Part shown: piece after piece, positions 34,071 to 42,502 of the stretch
How the letters are laid out: the number at the start of each line of letters is the position of its first letter
Position numbering within the stretch: position 1 is the first letter of the stretch
Origin: Paenibacillus algorifonticola
GTDB lineage: Bacteria; Bacillota; Bacilli; Paenibacillales; Paenibacillaceae
Length of the DNA: 64,000 nt
Reading direction: 5' to 3'
Assembly: GCF_000971975.1 (NCBI RefSeq)
Contig: NZ_LAQO01000019.1
Coordinates: forward strand, 1 to 64,000
Made by a program: the position numbers and the translations under genes
Notes under the pieces: generated by a model
What the model saw: only the letters and a program-made list of their open reading frames with translations
Told to the model about the DNA's origin: nothing
Database searches by the model: none

Positions 34071-34622
34071 ATGAAAAAGCAACCCCAAATAACGGAGAAA
34101 ACAAGACAAAAGTTTGTAGAAGTTTTTTGTGAGTTATATAGCCAAAAACCGATTGAGAAAATTTCGGTTCAGGAAATTGCGAATAAGTCAGGATATAACC
34201 GCAGCACCTTTTATCAATACTTTACTGACATTTACGAATTGTTAGACTCTGTTGAAAATGACTTATTGAATGACATGAAAAAAGAATTGGCGAATAAAGA
34301 GCTATCGATGCATACGGTTCAAGATACGCTCTATTGTCTGGACAAAAGAGAACATCTCCTGGTTCTTAATGCCCTTTTGGGTGATTATGGAAGTGCCCGT
34401 TTTTTAAAACGCTTAAAAAAAGAAATCACTTTGGATCAATTAGAATTAAACGTTCCGCAAAACCATTCCTTATCGCCATACTTAATTGAGTTTTACCTGA
34501 CAACTTCCCTTTCTTTATTTCGTCTTTGGATCCAGCGTCAAAAGGATTTATCATCAGAAGAATTTTTCAAGTTAGTGGAGAACCTGTACTCAAGAGGGAT
34601 TACGCCCTATTTTAAAGAATGA
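34071..34622 (+). CDS. TetR/AcrR-family regulator
   Basis: 183 residues. The N-terminal helix-turn-helix is typical: KISVQEIANKSGYNRSTFYQYF at about 30-51. The ligand domain is short and helical and includes REHLLVLNALLGDYGS and YLIEFYLTTSLSLFRLW. This form is seen in many small AT-rich TetR proteins of Bacilli. Starts after GGAGGG. Divergent from the ketopantoate-reductase-like gene with a palindromic operator between them, so autoregulation is likely. Confidence 0.88.
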   Translation: MKKQPQITEKTRQKFVEVFCELYSQKPIEKISVQEIANKSGYNRSTFYQYFTDIYELLDSVENDLLNDMKKELANKELSMHTVQDTLYCLDKREHLLVLNALLGDYGSARFLKRLKKEITLDQLELNVPQNHSLSPYLIEFYLTTSLSLFRLWIQRQKDLSSEEFFKLVENLYSRGITPYFKE

Positions 34623-34915
34623 GTCTGTCATTCAAACCAAATCCATATGTTGTATAACAATAAAAAAGCGCGCATAAGCTTGTTTACACAATATACTCCA
34701 TAAAGACTGACCTAACCTACTCTTAAGGGTCCGCAATCTGTAAATACAGACTTCTGCAAGTTTTTCTTCAGAGAAATTGCCTCTATTTGTGATACGGTTC
34801 AGCTTAACGGGGCTATCGGCGAAAACTACCCGAAGATCCCTTTAGCCTGAATCTCTTTTTCTTTAACGTGTGCAATAGATGGGGTGCGGCTCGTTGAGCC
34901 CCCTAAACGAAGCAA

Positions 34916-34941
34916 GCCCTGACTTTAACCAAGTCAGGGCC
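34916..34941 (-). terminator. Terminator of the RR-HK-VanZ-ABC operon
   Basis: CCCTGACTT-TAACC-AAGTCAGGG hairpin just after the permease stop on the minus strand; the T-run is weak (CTTGCTTCGTTT). The rest of the gap 34623-34950 shows no gene or repeat. Confidence 0.6.
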
Positions 34942-34950
34942 AATGGGCTA

Positions 34951-37542
34951 TCATATATTCTCTTTTTTTAATGCATCAATAATGTTTTCCTTTTTTACTT
35001 TCACGCCAGAATATAACATGGCGGAACCGACAATGACAAATACGGCGACAATGACCGAAAGAATGCTCATCCAAGGGAGGGTGAACCCGTGGCTAAATTT
35101 GTTCGCAAATGCCCTATAGATCAGATACATCACGACGAAACTGACGGGGAGCCCGAAAAGCAGCGACTTGACCCCATAAAAAATACTTTCATAGTTCATC
35201 ATTTTCGCAAAGCCTTTTGGGGTCATGCCAACGGATTTCAGCATCGCAAATTCTCGTTTTCGAAGGGATATACCCGTTGAGATCGTATTAAAAATGTTCG
35301 CAATGGAAATCGCTGAAATCAATACGATAAAACCATAAGAAAAGACGGACATCAATAGAATCTGTTGTTCTTCGCTTTTTCTGGATTGATATGAATTGTT
35401 GGCATTCAGATTGGTCTCATGCATCTCTTCGATTTCCTGCTGCGTTTTCATCGGTTCCGTACTTTTCAAATGGAGGTATGTCTGAACGTTAGCCATGTCC
35501 TCGTCGTCTGCCAGTCGATTCATGACGCGTTCCGAAACGATGATATTTAACCCGCCTAATCCTGTCGTGTTCATCCCCATAGGAGCTTGATCCGTCAATG
35601 CAGCAACGGTCACTTTATTTATTTTCGTTTTTCCCCCATTTTCTTTATAGATATTCGTTAATTCGATGCTTTGGCCAACGTTCGTATACATGGCCTTCGT
35701 CTGGACATATTTTCCCGTACCCATATCTTTGTAATGGATCGTATCCATCACGATCGCGGCGGGATGATCCGGATCCGTAAGCTGTTCGTAATCTGCGCCG
35801 ACCGCTTTGGCATAGGCTTGCAGACTCGAATCGTTCAATGCATGGATCTTAATATCGTAAGGATATTTTCCGTCTTGCAGTAAACTCTTATCCTTCTTAA
35901 TCTTCTCTTGCAATTCATCGGCGATGAACGCTTCATCGACCCAAGCGTTCTTATACAACTCGTGAATCACGTTGTATTCCTTTACGCCATCCAGGGATAC
36001 AATCGATTGTATCAACCGGTCGTCTATTCTTTTTCCATTGCTGTACGATACTTCAATATCGAAATTGACGCCTTCCTGCGACAGATCCAGGGATTGTTTC
36101 ATGGCGGTGGTAAAAAACGATACCGTTAAAAACAAAACGATGCTGATGACGAGCGAAAATACGATGGCATGATATCTCCGTTTGTTCCTTTTTAAATTTT
36201 TTAGCCCGATTTCCGCTTCGATGCCGAAGAGCTTGCGAATGAACTTTGACGTTTTTACAGCTTTGACCGTAAGCTTTAAGTCGGTTGTTTGGCGAATCGC
36301 GTCCATGGCGGATACCTTGGATGCTCTGATCGCCGGGAGATACGTCGAAATGAAAATCGTCAACATCGAGACAACACAGACAATCAAGAGCGATAACGGC
36401 GTGACGACGAGCATCAGCTGTTCATTGGTCCATAATGCCCCTTGAATCATGGCGTTCATGAACCAAAAGGTGATCCCAATCCCGGCAAGACCGCATAGGA
36501 TGCCAATGGGAATGCCGATCAAGCCAATGACGACTCCTTCAAAAAGCACTGAATTTCTCTTCTGCCTTTTCGTAGCCCCCACGCTCGCGAGCATCCCTAA
36601 ATGGCGGGAACGTTCCGAGACGGATATCGCAAAAGCATTATAGATGAGCGAAACCGAGCCGATCATAATGACCGCCATCAGGATCACCGATAAGGAGTAC
36701 ATCATGCTGTACGAGGCTTTGCTATTGGACAAGCCGTAATAATGAAGCAAATCGTTATTATATTGGACCGTCTCGATATGGTTCCTCTTAGCCAAATTTT
36801 CCGCATGAGCGAACAAGGACGGATTGACTTTCTGCAAGACCACCGCCGCATTGACTCGATCGTTTGCACCGATGATGTTTTCATCGATATAGCTAATGAT
36901 CGTATAGCCCGGGGCCCAAGCTGTTTCCCATACGGGACGCTTGATGAAGCCCACCACCGTATAATCCCTTGTCTTTATATGCTGCAACGTTTCGGTCAAT
37001 GTGCCGTCTTCCCTACGCAGCGGTTCGGTCTGATCCAGGGGATGATCACCCCCTTGCTCGAATCGTTCGCCTACACGAAGGGTTAGACGATCGCCGATTT
37101 CACACTTCACTTTGGCGTTCGTTGCAACGGCTTCGGACATAACGACTTCTTTGTCCGTTTGCGGAAGACGCCCCTTGCTTAATTCAATTGGAAATTGAGC
37201 GAAACCTTGTGTATCATATTCCTTGATGAACAAGTACGGCTTATTGGGATTCTGTCCCCCTTCTAATGGGGCATAGCCAAGATCTCTTGTGATCGCAACA
37301 GTTTTGGCTGCGTCATCGCCCTGTATCACCGCGAGCTGTTCTTTGGTTACATCTTGATATTGGACATGCCACTCCCCTGTATCCGCAATGGCTTGCCTGA
37401 TCATTAAATCCGAAAAGGAAAAAACAAGCGTAGCGACAGCGGTCACCATGGCAACCGAAATGATGACGCCGATGATGGTTACGAGCGTTCGTCTTTTGTT
37501 TTGCTTCAGATGCCGGATGGTTAGTGTATTGACAATGTTCAT
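34951..37542 (-). CDS. ABC transporter permease with two FtsX domains
   Basis: 863-residue membrane protein. One helix at about 18-40, a large extracellular domain to about 280, then an FtsX module of three helices (about 280-415, with YNAFAISVSERSRHLGMLASVGATKRQ). The plan repeats: helix near 460-485, outside domain to about 735, second FtsX module (about 740-855, ISTGISLRKREFAMLKSVGM). The layout fits peptide or lipoprotein exporters rather than nutrient importers. Start codon overlaps the ATPase stop by four bases. With the two-component system and VanZ-like protein this suggests antimicrobial-peptide or envelope-stress defence. Confidence 0.88.
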   Translation of the reverse strand: MNIVNTLTIRHLKQNKRRTLVTIIGVIISVAMVTAVATLVFSFSDLMIRQAIADTGEWHVQYQDVTKEQLAVIQGDDAAKTVAITRDLGYAPLEGGQNPNKPYLFIKEYDTQGFAQFPIELSKGRLPQTDKEVVMSEAVATNAKVKCEIGDRLTLRVGERFEQGGDHPLDQTEPLRREDGTLTETLQHIKTRDYTVVGFIKRPVWETAWAPGYTIISYIDENIIGANDRVNAAVVLQKVNPSLFAHAENLAKRNHIETVQYNNDLLHYYGLSNSKASYSMMYSLSVILMAVIMIGSVSLIYNAFAISVSERSRHLGMLASVGATKRQKRNSVLFEGVVIGLIGIPIGILCGLAGIGITFWFMNAMIQGALWTNEQLMLVVTPLSLLIVCVVSMLTIFISTYLPAIRASKVSAMDAIRQTTDLKLTVKAVKTSKFIRKLFGIEAEIGLKNLKRNKRRYHAIVFSLVISIVLFLTVSFFTTAMKQSLDLSQEGVNFDIEVSYSNGKRIDDRLIQSIVSLDGVKEYNVIHELYKNAWVDEAFIADELQEKIKKDKSLLQDGKYPYDIKIHALNDSSLQAYAKAVGADYEQLTDPDHPAAIVMDTIHYKDMGTGKYVQTKAMYTNVGQSIELTNIYKENGGKTKINKVTVAALTDQAPMGMNTTGLGGLNIIVSERVMNRLADDEDMANVQTYLHLKSTEPMKTQQEIEEMHETNLNANNSYQSRKSEEQQILLMSVFSYGFIVLISAISIANIFNTISTGISLRKREFAMLKSVGMTPKGFAKMMNYESIFYGVKSLLFGLPVSFVVMYLIYRAFANKFSHGFTLPWMSILSVIVAVFVIVGSAMLYSGVKVKKENIIDALKKENI

Positions 37543-38222
37543 CGTCGGATCACCTCGTCTTTGGCAATCCTCCCGTCTTCAATCGAAATGATCCTGTCGG
37601 CTTGCAAGGCGATTCGTTCGTCATGCGTAATAACGATCAGCGTCTGATGATAGGTTTTATTCAACATTTTTAATAAGTCGACGATCTCGCTGCTATTCTT
37701 GCTGTCCAGATTCCCGGTCGGTTCGTCTGCCAGCATGATCGCAGGATTGCCGATGAGCGCTCTGCCGATCGAGACACGTTGCTGCTGTCCGCCGGATAAC
37801 TGATTCGGCAGGTGGTTTAATCGATGCTGCAAATTCAACGTATGCACAAGGCCAGCTAATTGCTTTTGATCTACCTTTTGGTTATCCAGCAAGAGCGGCA
37901 GCGTAATATTCTCTTCCACCATCAGGACGGGAATCAGATTGAAAAACTGGTAGATCAGGCCGATTTGCCTGCGTCGAAAGATGGCCAGCTGCGTTTCGTT
38001 CAAGTCATACATGTCCGTATCCTGAACATAAACTTTACCGCCAGTCGGTCGATCCACGCCGCCCAGCATATGAAGGAGCGTCGATTTCCCCGATCCGGAC
38101 GGGCCGACAATCGCGACGAATTCGCCTTTTTGGACCGAAAAAGAAACTTCGTCAAGCGCCTTCACCGCCGATTCGCCTGTGCCGTATATTTTAGACAGAT
38201 GCTCAATTTTTAAAATTTCCAT
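37539..38222 (-). CDS. ABC transporter ATP-binding protein
   Basis: 227-residue ATPase of the MacB/LolD/BceA type. Walker A GPSGSGKST at about 40-48, Q-loop YQFFNLIPVL, signature LSGGQQQRVSIGRAL, Walker B IMLADEPTGNLD and H-loop VITHD are all intact. AAGGAGG lies 7 bases before the ATG at 38222; an ATG two codons upstream is too close to it. Overlaps the permease gene by four bases, its evident partner, and starts 24 bases after the VanZ-like gene. Confidence 0.93.
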   Translation of the reverse strand: MEILKIEHLSKIYGTGESAVKALDEVSFSVQKGEFVAIVGPSGSGKSTLLHMLGGVDRPTGGKVYVQDTDMYDLNETQLAIFRRRQIGLIYQFFNLIPVLMVEENITLPLLLDNQKVDQKQLAGLVHTLNLQHRLNHLPNQLSGGQQQRVSIGRALIGNPAIMLADEPTGNLDSKNSSEIVDLLKMLNKTYHQTLIVITHDERIALQADRIISIEDGRIAKDEVIRR

Positions 38223-38246
38223 TGCCATACCTCCTTCCCTTGATGC

Positions 38247-39185
38247 TCAGTTCCAGAAATATATCATCTCTCTAAATCCAACATCCCATAGGGTTTCATT
38301 TCCCTCAATGGTTATCGTAAGCTCATTTGCCTGTGGGAGGAAAATTTCGGTCATATCCGGCTCATGGCGTTGATCTTCTGCAGATGCGGACAGGAACTCA
38401 TGTCCATCGACGGTAAGCTTGATGCTGCCTTGGAAATCCTTTTGATCGGGAATTCCATAATTTAAGGAGAAATACAACTCCTCTTTATTGCCTAACGTAT
38501 ACGTGTACGTTTCCTTCTTTTTACCTTCAATGCTATACACATTATATTTGGGTTCCACGTCTTGACCGCCCATCTTAAGACTGGACCGTTTGGTTCCCGT
38601 TAATGGATTCCCGGTACTATCCTTCAATTCGTTTATCGCCACAAAGGGGCCAAGTTCTTTGGTGAACACTTGGTCAAGCATCCCGAAGACCCCCCACACC
38701 CCGAGCATCAAGACAACACTGGAAATACCCATAGTAGCAGTATTTCTCCAGTTGTTTTTTGTACGAAAGCCAAGTTTGTACGCCCCGAATCCGACGGCTG
38801 CACCCAATGAGTTCTGTATGACGTCGTTAATGTCAAAGCTGCCGAGGAAAGTTAGTGCCTGAATAGTCTCCAGCACGAGAATGGACAGGATGAACAAAGT
38901 CATGAAGCGAACAAAGTTGGTTCGATATAACAACGGAATCAATATACCAAAAGGGATGAAGGCTGCGATGTTCGCGAAATCCACAAAATCCATCAGCGTA
39001 GGATGTAGAAGATCGGATAGACCTGGCAGCCTAAAAAAGCTATCCGGCAAAAAAATAAAGGTGTACTCGGTGATTTGATCTACCTTACCTACTCTGCCGA
39101 AAGCGAAAAACAAAAAATAAAGAATCAAAAGGGTATAGAATATCGTGATTGCAAAAATAATCTTACGCTGTTGCTTCAAATGCAT
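38247..39185 (-). CDS. VanZ-like membrane protein with C-terminal beta domain
   Basis: 312 residues. The N-terminal half has five or six hydrophobic helices with the VanZ pattern (DFVDFANIAAFIPFGILIPLLYR; ETIQALTFLGSFDINDVIQN, the latter split across the conserved D and N). From about 200 on the chain is a soluble, probably extracellular beta-rich domain (YNVYSIEGKKKETYTYTLG; GSIKLTVDGHEFLSAS; ELTITIEG) resembling jelly-roll carbohydrate-binding modules such as NPCBM. ATG at 39185 follows GGAGG by 7 bases. VanZ proteins give low-level glycopeptide or lipoglycopeptide resistance. It lies between the kinase and the ABC ATPase genes in one operon. Confidence 0.82.
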   Translation of the reverse strand: MHLKQQRKIIFAITIFYTLLILYFLFFAFGRVGKVDQITEYTFIFLPDSFFRLPGLSDLLHPTLMDFVDFANIAAFIPFGILIPLLYRTNFVRFMTLFILSILVLETIQALTFLGSFDINDVIQNSLGAAVGFGAYKLGFRTKNNWRNTATMGISSVVLMLGVWGVFGMLDQVFTKELGPFVAINELKDSTGNPLTGTKRSSLKMGGQDVEPKYNVYSIEGKKKETYTYTLGNKEELYFSLNYGIPDQKDFQGSIKLTVDGHEFLSASAEDQRHEPDMTEIFLPQANELTITIEGNETLWDVGFREMIYFWN

Positions 39186-39286
39186 TGTCTTACCTCCATC
39201 GTTCATCTGATGAATATCATTTTATCTGTCTAAAATGACTTTCAAGTGACGATGGAGGTGACAATTCAGTCACTTACGGAGTGCCG

Positions 39287-40288
39287 CTAAATCACTTGCT
39301 TATAAAATTTAATCCGAAACTGCGTACCCTTCTCGCTGTCGCTCGTCACATCGATCACTCCGTTCTGGCTGGCAATGATGCTGTGAGCCATCGCAAGTCC
39401 TATGCCGATGCTCCCTTCGCCGGCGTTCTTTCCTTTGTAAAAACGTTTGAAAATATAAGGCAGATCTTCTTTCGGAATGCCTTTTCCGTTGTCAGCAATG
39501 ACGATTTCCGTAAATAACGCGTTTTCGGAAAATCTGATGGCGATTGCTCCGCCTTCATGCGTGTGCTCCAGGCCGTTTTTCAAAATATTGATGACCGCTT
39601 CGGCAGTCCAATTGAAATCGCCGACAAAAGAGACGTCGTCATCGCCCGTGATGGAAACCGTTTGTCCCTTAATATCCATCGGAATCATAACCGGTTCTAA
39701 TGCCTTTTGGATAAGGTTTTTCATGAGTATACGATCTTTTTTGAATTGGATGGTCTTCGCGTCAATTTTCGATAGCTTTAATAAGGATGAAACAAGCCAA
39801 TCGATGCGTTCAAGCTGAATGCGAATATGATGGGTGAACTCCGTTCTTTTGGCAGGAGGCAGGTCAGGGGCGCTTAACAAATCGGCCATCACCGTCATGG
39901 AGGTGAGCGGCGTTTTGAGCTGATGCGATATATCGGATATGGCATCCGTCAGTTGAATTTTGTCCCGGTGCAATAACGATCGGTGCTCCGATAGCATGAG
40001 CGTCACTTTATAAATATCATTCTTTAAAATACTTAACTCGCCTTCTTGATTATCGCGAACGTCAAGGGAATCATTGCCGTTGCTAATTTCCCGCAAATAG
40101 ACGGACAGCTTCTCTAGCTCGTGATATCTCCATCTCGTGAATAATAAACTGCTACCAATAAGCAGAATGGATAGAATGGTAACGAACGCCGCCGCGACAG
40201 ACGAAATGAAAGCAGCGACAACGATCGCCGTTAAGCTAATCGAGCCCATGATGAGCAATAAAATCTGAATTTCTCGATTACGCAGCAT
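39287..40288 (-). CDS. Sensor histidine kinase (OmpR-system partner)
   Basis: 333 residues with two closely spaced N-terminal helices (about 9-30 and 33-51) and almost no extracellular loop, as in intramembrane-sensing kinases of antimicrobial-peptide modules. A HAMP-like linker follows; H122 lies in SDISHQLKTPLTSM, the ATPase has NILKNGLEHT, ADNGKGIP and GSIGIGLAMAHSI. It starts immediately before the stop of the response-regulator gene on the same strand, and is 102 bases upstream of the VanZ-like gene. Confidence 0.92.
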   Translation of the reverse strand: MLRNREIQILLLIMGSISLTAIVVAAFISSVAAAFVTILSILLIGSSLLFTRWRYHELEKLSVYLREISNGNDSLDVRDNQEGELSILKNDIYKVTLMLSEHRSLLHRDKIQLTDAISDISHQLKTPLTSMTVMADLLSAPDLPPAKRTEFTHHIRIQLERIDWLVSSLLKLSKIDAKTIQFKKDRILMKNLIQKALEPVMIPMDIKGQTVSITGDDDVSFVGDFNWTAEAVINILKNGLEHTHEGGAIAIRFSENALFTEIVIADNGKGIPKEDLPYIFKRFYKGKNAGEGSIGIGLAMAHSIIASQNGVIDVTSDSEKGTQFRIKFYKQVI

Positions 40289-40972
40289 CTATTCACCGAC
40301 CTTATAGCCTAAACCGCGTATCGTTTTGATCAAAATCGGGTTCCCTGGATCATCCTCCAGCTTTTCTCTCAGCCTTTTGATATAAACCGTTAACGTATTG
40401 TCGTTCACGAAGTCGCCGGCCACGTCCCAGATTTGCTCTAGAAGCTGATTCCTTGTGAGAACCTGTCCAATGTGGCTACCAAAGATCAGCAATAAGCGAT
40501 ACTCTAATGCGGTCAACCAAATTTCAGCGCCGTTTTTATACACTTTGCCTTCCAGCGTATTGATTCGGACATTGTCGATGTCTATGATCGCTCTGGTGTA
40601 GGACGGCTTCTGGTATCTCCGCAAGACGGACTTGATCCGGGAGAGCAGTTCACGAACTCGAAAAGGCTTTGTAATATAATCGTCGGCTCCCATGTCAAGC
40701 CCCATCACGACATTGACCTCATCGTCGATCACCGTTAAGAAGATAACCGGAATGTCTCGTCGCTCTTTCACCATCTTACACAATTCATAGCCGCTTCCGT
40801 CCGGAAGCTGTAAATCGAACAAGCATAAAGCGAACTGATCGATGTCTTCGGCGAGCACCTTTTGGGCTGAGGCGACATCATGGCAGAGAACGGTCGGAAA
40901 ACCATCTTGCTGCAGCGAATATTCCAGACCCGATGCGATCGTTTTATCATCTTCGACTAATAAAATTTTCAT
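40289..40972 (-). CDS. OmpR/PhoB-family response regulator
   Basis: 227 residues. Receiver domain with D8, D9, phospho-acceptor D53 (CLFDLQLPDGSG), T80 and K102; C-terminal winged helix with LTALEYRLLLIFGSHIGQVLTRNQLLEQIWD split at the family hinge and NTLTVYIKRLREKL. Start at 40972, preceded by AAGGA, where the family begins MKILLVEDD; a longer frame would add 25 unrelated residues. First gene of the RR-HK-VanZ-ABC operon; it probably activates the downstream transporter genes. Confidence 0.94.
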   Translation of the reverse strand: MKILLVEDDKTIASGLEYSLQQDGFPTVLCHDVASAQKVLAEDIDQFALCLFDLQLPDGSGYELCKMVKERRDIPVIFLTVIDDEVNVVMGLDMGADDYITKPFRVRELLSRIKSVLRRYQKPSYTRAIIDIDNVRINTLEGKVYKNGAEIWLTALEYRLLLIFGSHIGQVLTRNQLLEQIWDVAGDFVNDNTLTVYIKRLREKLEDDPGNPILIKTIRGLGYKVGE

Positions 40973-41094
40973 ATGCAGATCATCCTTACGATTGGATTTA
41001 AATTTATTATTCAAAAAAATTTCGCCGTCATTTATGGTATGGTTCACCGAGATTGATCTTAAACCTCCTACCCGTTAGCTTAATGAAGCATCGT

Positions 41095-41138
41095 CAGTCT
41101 AATACTTTATTTTCTCAGTCTAGAACTTTATTTTCTCC
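41095..41138 (-). repeat. Two inverted copies of the AAATAAAGTnyTAGACTG motif
   Basis: On the minus strand, GAAAATAAAGTATTAGACTG and GAAAATAAAGTTCTAGACTG in tandem. They are in the opposite orientation to the copies at 32.8 kb. The gap 40973-41325 otherwise holds only the hairpin at 41261. Confidence 0.7.
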
Positions 41139-41260
41139 TTACAGCTAAAATCGATCAGGCTCTGGATCGCTTACGTTTGCATACACAGACTAGGATCTAA
41201 ATCATCTTTCATTGAACTAGCTAGTGTAGCAGTGGTTAAGAAATATAGTTCAATTGATTA

Positions 41261-41293
41261 GGTCAACCAGAGATTTCTGGTTGGCCTTTTTTT
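41261..41293 (+). terminator. Hairpin with T-run on the plus strand
   Basis: GGTCAACCAGA-GAT-TTCTGGTTGGCC followed by TTTTTTT on the plus strand. Both neighbouring genes are on the minus strand; there the stem could still end the lacI-type transcript but lacks a T-run. It may be left from a lost plus-strand gene. Confidence 0.6.
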
Positions 41294-41325
41294 CTATATG
41301 CTCTCATTGCCCTCCAATGACCATG

Positions 41326-42336
41326 TTAAAGCTGCTTGACGGAGCTTCTTACGATAAGCTCCGCAGGCAGCACGACTTTCCGCCACGGCCCGGAGGCGCT
41401 GCCACTCTGAATGCGGTCGATGAGCATTTGCATGCCGAGATAACCGAACTGGTAGGCTTGCTGGGCGACAACGGTCATAAACGGATTAATGTCCGCATAG
41501 GGGCCAAAATCGTCAAAGCATACGATGGAAATATCGTCTGGAATACGCAGGCCGCGCTGCTGGAGCAGGCGGATCAGCTCAATGGCAATGACGTTGTTTC
41601 CCGCAATGATAGCGGTCGGAAGCGGGTTTATGCTGTCGATCCAGGCATTCATGGCAGAAAGATCATTTTGCGGGCCAAAGCTGGTCTCGAATAAATATTC
41701 AGGCTCATATTTCAGTCCATTGAGCTGAAGTGCTTCTCTGTAGCCTTGCAAGCGAAGGCGGGCGCTTGAACTGGATAGCGAGCCGTTGACCATCATAATC
41801 CGCGTATGCCCCTGCTCCACAAGATGATCAACGAGCTGGCGGGCTCCTTCCTTGCTGTCCCCAAGGACGATGTCGCATTCAACACCTGGTACTTCGCGGT
41901 CAATAAGCACGAACGGAGTCTGATGCTGGAGCAGCGACTCCAGATTGGGCAGGGAAGGGTCGCCAGTCGGTGCCATCATCACGCCGTCAACCCGCGTTGT
42001 CAAAATCGTATGGATGTAATCCGATTCCTTCTCCAAATTTTCATCGCTGTTGCCGAACAGCAGCTTGTAGCCATTTTTCGTAGCGGCATCCTCTGCTCCC
42101 CGTGACAGTGTCGTATAAAACGGATTCGTAATATCGGCAATAAGCAAAAACAGCAAGCGGGTATGCTGGAGCACCAGGCTTCTCGCCATCTGGTTCGGCA
42201 CATAGTGCATTTCCTCCATCACTTTCTTTACCTTTGCCCGCGTCTTGTCGCTTATTCTGCCTGTGTTATTGATAACTCGCGATACGGTCATCGCCGAAAC
42301 CCCGGATCGCTGAGCGATATCGTAAATCGTAACCAT
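41326..42336 (-). CDS. LacI-family repressor of the fucose operon
   Basis: 336 residues. N-terminal LacI helix-turn-helix and hinge: TIYDIAQRSGVSAMTVSRVINNTGRIS at 3-29, then NQMARSLV in the hinge helix. The rest is a periplasmic-binding-protein-like sugar sensor (LLFLLIADITNPFY; VDGVMMAPTG; FVLIDREVPG). AAGGAG precedes the ATG by 8 bases. It is divergent from fucI, and a 20-bp palindrome directly after the fucI -10 is its evident operator. Ligand is probably an intermediate or substrate of the fuc pathway. Confidence 0.9.
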   Translation of the reverse strand: MVTIYDIAQRSGVSAMTVSRVINNTGRISDKTRAKVKKVMEEMHYVPNQMARSLVLQHTRLLFLLIADITNPFYTTLSRGAEDAATKNGYKLLFGNSDENLEKESDYIHTILTTRVDGVMMAPTGDPSLPNLESLLQHQTPFVLIDREVPGVECDIVLGDSKEGARQLVDHLVEQGHTRIMMVNGSLSSSSARLRLQGYREALQLNGLKYEPEYLFETSFGPQNDLSAMNAWIDSINPLPTAIIAGNNVIAIELIRLLQQRGLRIPDDISIVCFDDFGPYADINPFMTVVAQQAYQFGYLGMQMLIDRIQSGSASGPWRKVVLPAELIVRSSVKQL

Positions 42337-42402
42337 GCGGCTTGCTCCTTATCTATTACATCCCAATCGTTTTGTATTCTACCATCTTACAAAAGAGAGC
42401 CA

Positions 42403-42450
42403 TTGACAGCAACCCTCAAGCTTGATAAATTAGAGTTATCGGTAACTCTA
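42403..42450 (+). promoter_or_regulatory. fuc operon promoter with LacI-type operator
   Basis: TTGACA, 17-base spacer, TAAATT (42426-42431). TAGAGTTATCGGTAACTCTA (42431-42450) is a near-perfect palindrome with the central CG typical of LacI-family operators; it starts at the last base of the -10, so the repressor would block initiation. Confidence 0.75.
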
Positions 42451-42502
42451 TACTAACGCAATCAGCTGGTTATGCAATTTATTTTATATTGGAGGGATAG
42501 TA

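Noticed and set aside
34640..34665. Second TetR operator downstream of the tetR gene (TGTTGTATAACAA)
   Set aside because: Only partly symmetric and located after the gene, where it would serve no clear purpose.
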